DNA of 6,307 nucleotides from the NCBI GenBank assembly GCA_013314865.1, contig JABUEV010000152.1, positions 1 through 6,307 of the forward strand, written 5' to 3'. The notes beneath the pieces are model-generated. The model saw nothing but the letters and a program-made list of their open reading frames with translations, ran no database searches and was not told where the DNA came from. Position 1 is the first letter of the stretch. Each line of letters opens with the position of its first letter. Below are positions 5,635 through 6,307 of the stretch, in pieces. The stretch is from Bacteroidales bacterium (GTDB lineage Bacteria; Bacteroidota; Bacteroidia; Bacteroidales; VadinHA17). The translations under genes and the position numbers were made by a program.

Positions 5635-6307
5635 ATGGAAATGATAGATTTGCTGAAATCAATGGTAGTCTGGCTTCTGGCCGTGCTGATGATTACCGTC
5701 TTTTTCCCGGTTACTTTTATTGTTTGGCTTATCGTTCTTCCATTCGACAGGGAAAGAAAAATAATCCACCGCCTGCTGACATACCAGGGATGTTTTCTTT
5801 CAAGGGCTGTTCCTTTGTGGAAAATAAGAATTGAAGGACGCAGAAGGGCAAAAAAAGGGGCAACCTATGTCATAATCTCAAATCACCAGTCAATTCTTGA
5901 TATTCTTTTTATCAACTGCCTTGGCTACGACTTCAAATGGGTCTCAAAAATAGAAAACACAAAAGTACCTGTACTTGGCTGGTATTTGCGAATGGCTGAT
6001 TATATCACTGTTGACAGGGGTAACAGGGAAAGCAAGGAAAAGATGCTTGAAAAATCATTTCAATGCCTCAGAAAGGGTATATCAATAATGATTTTCCCTG
6101 AAGGAACACGATCTGTTGACGGGAACATCGGATTTTTCAAAAGAGGTGCTTTTGAACTTGCTATAAAAGCTGATGTGCCATTGCTTCCGGTTGTGATCGA
6201 CGGTACCGGGGGAGTTTTGCCAAAACACAGCCTGAAATTTAAAAACGGACACCGGATCAGAATAAAAGTACTGGATCCTGTTGCACCTGAGTCTTTTGGA
6301 ACTGATA
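5635..6307 (+). CDS. plsC: 1-acyl-sn-glycerol-3-phosphate acyltransferase (PlsC), 3' end missing
   Basis: PlsC acylates lysophosphatidic acid to phosphatidic acid at the inner membrane, the second step of phospholipid synthesis. The frame is open from ATG at 5635 to the window end (224 codons plus one base). Residues 9-35 are a hydrophobic membrane anchor. Acyltransferase block I is N83-H84-Q-S-I-L-D89, the catalytic H-x4-D; block II is near D122 to G129 (Y-I-T-V-D-R-G); block III is F-P-E-G-T-R-S (154-160), which binds glycerol phosphate; block IV is V-P-L-L-P-V (181-186). All catalytic blocks are present and only a short C-terminal piece should be missing. An in-frame TAA at 5629-5631 limits the 5' end; ATG at 5641 (Met3) is an alternative start. 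The family also includes acyltransferases acting on ornithine lipids or other lyso-lipids, so the substrate is inferred. The PAP2 phosphatase two genes upstream could act on its product, but that link is speculative. Confidence 0.92.
   Translation, partial: MEMIDLLKSMVVWLLAVLMITVFFPVTFIVWLIVLPFDRERKIIHRLLTYQGCFLSRAVPLWKIRIEGRRRAKKGATYVIISNHQSILDILFINCLGYDFKWVSKIENTKVPVLGWYLRMADYITVDRGNRESKEKMLEKSFQCLRKGISIMIFPEGTRSVDGNIGFFKRGAFELAIKADVPLLPVVIDGTGGVLPKHSLKFKNGHRIRIKVLDPVAPESFGTD

Noticed and set aside
1..6307. Mobile element, CRISPR array, tRNA/rRNA, toxin-antitoxin or defence system
   Set aside because: No transposase, integrase, regularly spaced repeat, cloverleaf-like sequence or defence-type domain is visible, and all intergenic gaps are under 90 bases.

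Overview
The window looks like core chromosome of a member of the Bacteroidota, most likely Bacteroidales or a close relative. The evidence is a secreted helix-hairpin-helix (HHH) protein with a leader typical of that phylum, the hpt-adk-obgE gene order, a PAP2 phosphatase carrying an F-V-S-S-H-A-T-N-S motif, mostly absent Shine-Dalgarno sequences, and candidate promoters of the TTG / TAnnTTTG type. No mobile element, CRISPR array, tRNA, rRNA or clear horizontally acquired block is visible.

Left part (1-1677, minus strand): three genes read leftward. purE (de novo purine synthesis) comes first. After an 89-base gap holding a good candidate promoter comes a secreted outer-membrane beta-barrel protein of PorV/PorQ-like appearance, which seems to start at TTG. 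Fifteen bases further on is the 5' end of a secreted HHH-domain protein that runs off the window edge.

Centre (1678-1763): an 86-base divergent intergenic region separates purE from hpt. It holds a candidate purE promoter, a weaker candidate hpt promoter interlocked with it, and a small imperfect palindrome.

Right part (1764-6307, plus strand): hpt (purine salvage), adk (adenylate kinase), obgE (ribosome-associated GTPase), a PAP2-family membrane phosphatase, lplA (lipoate-protein ligase) and plsC (1-acyl-glycerol-3-phosphate acyltransferase, cut by the window end). Gaps are 15, 45, 3, 66 and 88 bases. hpt-adk-obgE-PAP2 is a convincing operon; lplA and plsC may be read through or have their own signals. 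No intergenic stretch exceeds 90 bases, so nothing long is left unexplained.

Together the genes cover purine nucleotide supply (PurE, Hpt, Adk), GTP-linked ribosome assembly (ObgE), phospholipid or lipid-phosphate metabolism (PAP2, PlsC), lipoylation (LplA) and an exported pair of unknown role. I see no strong evidence for a new system. The least explained element is the beta-barrel plus secreted HHH pair.
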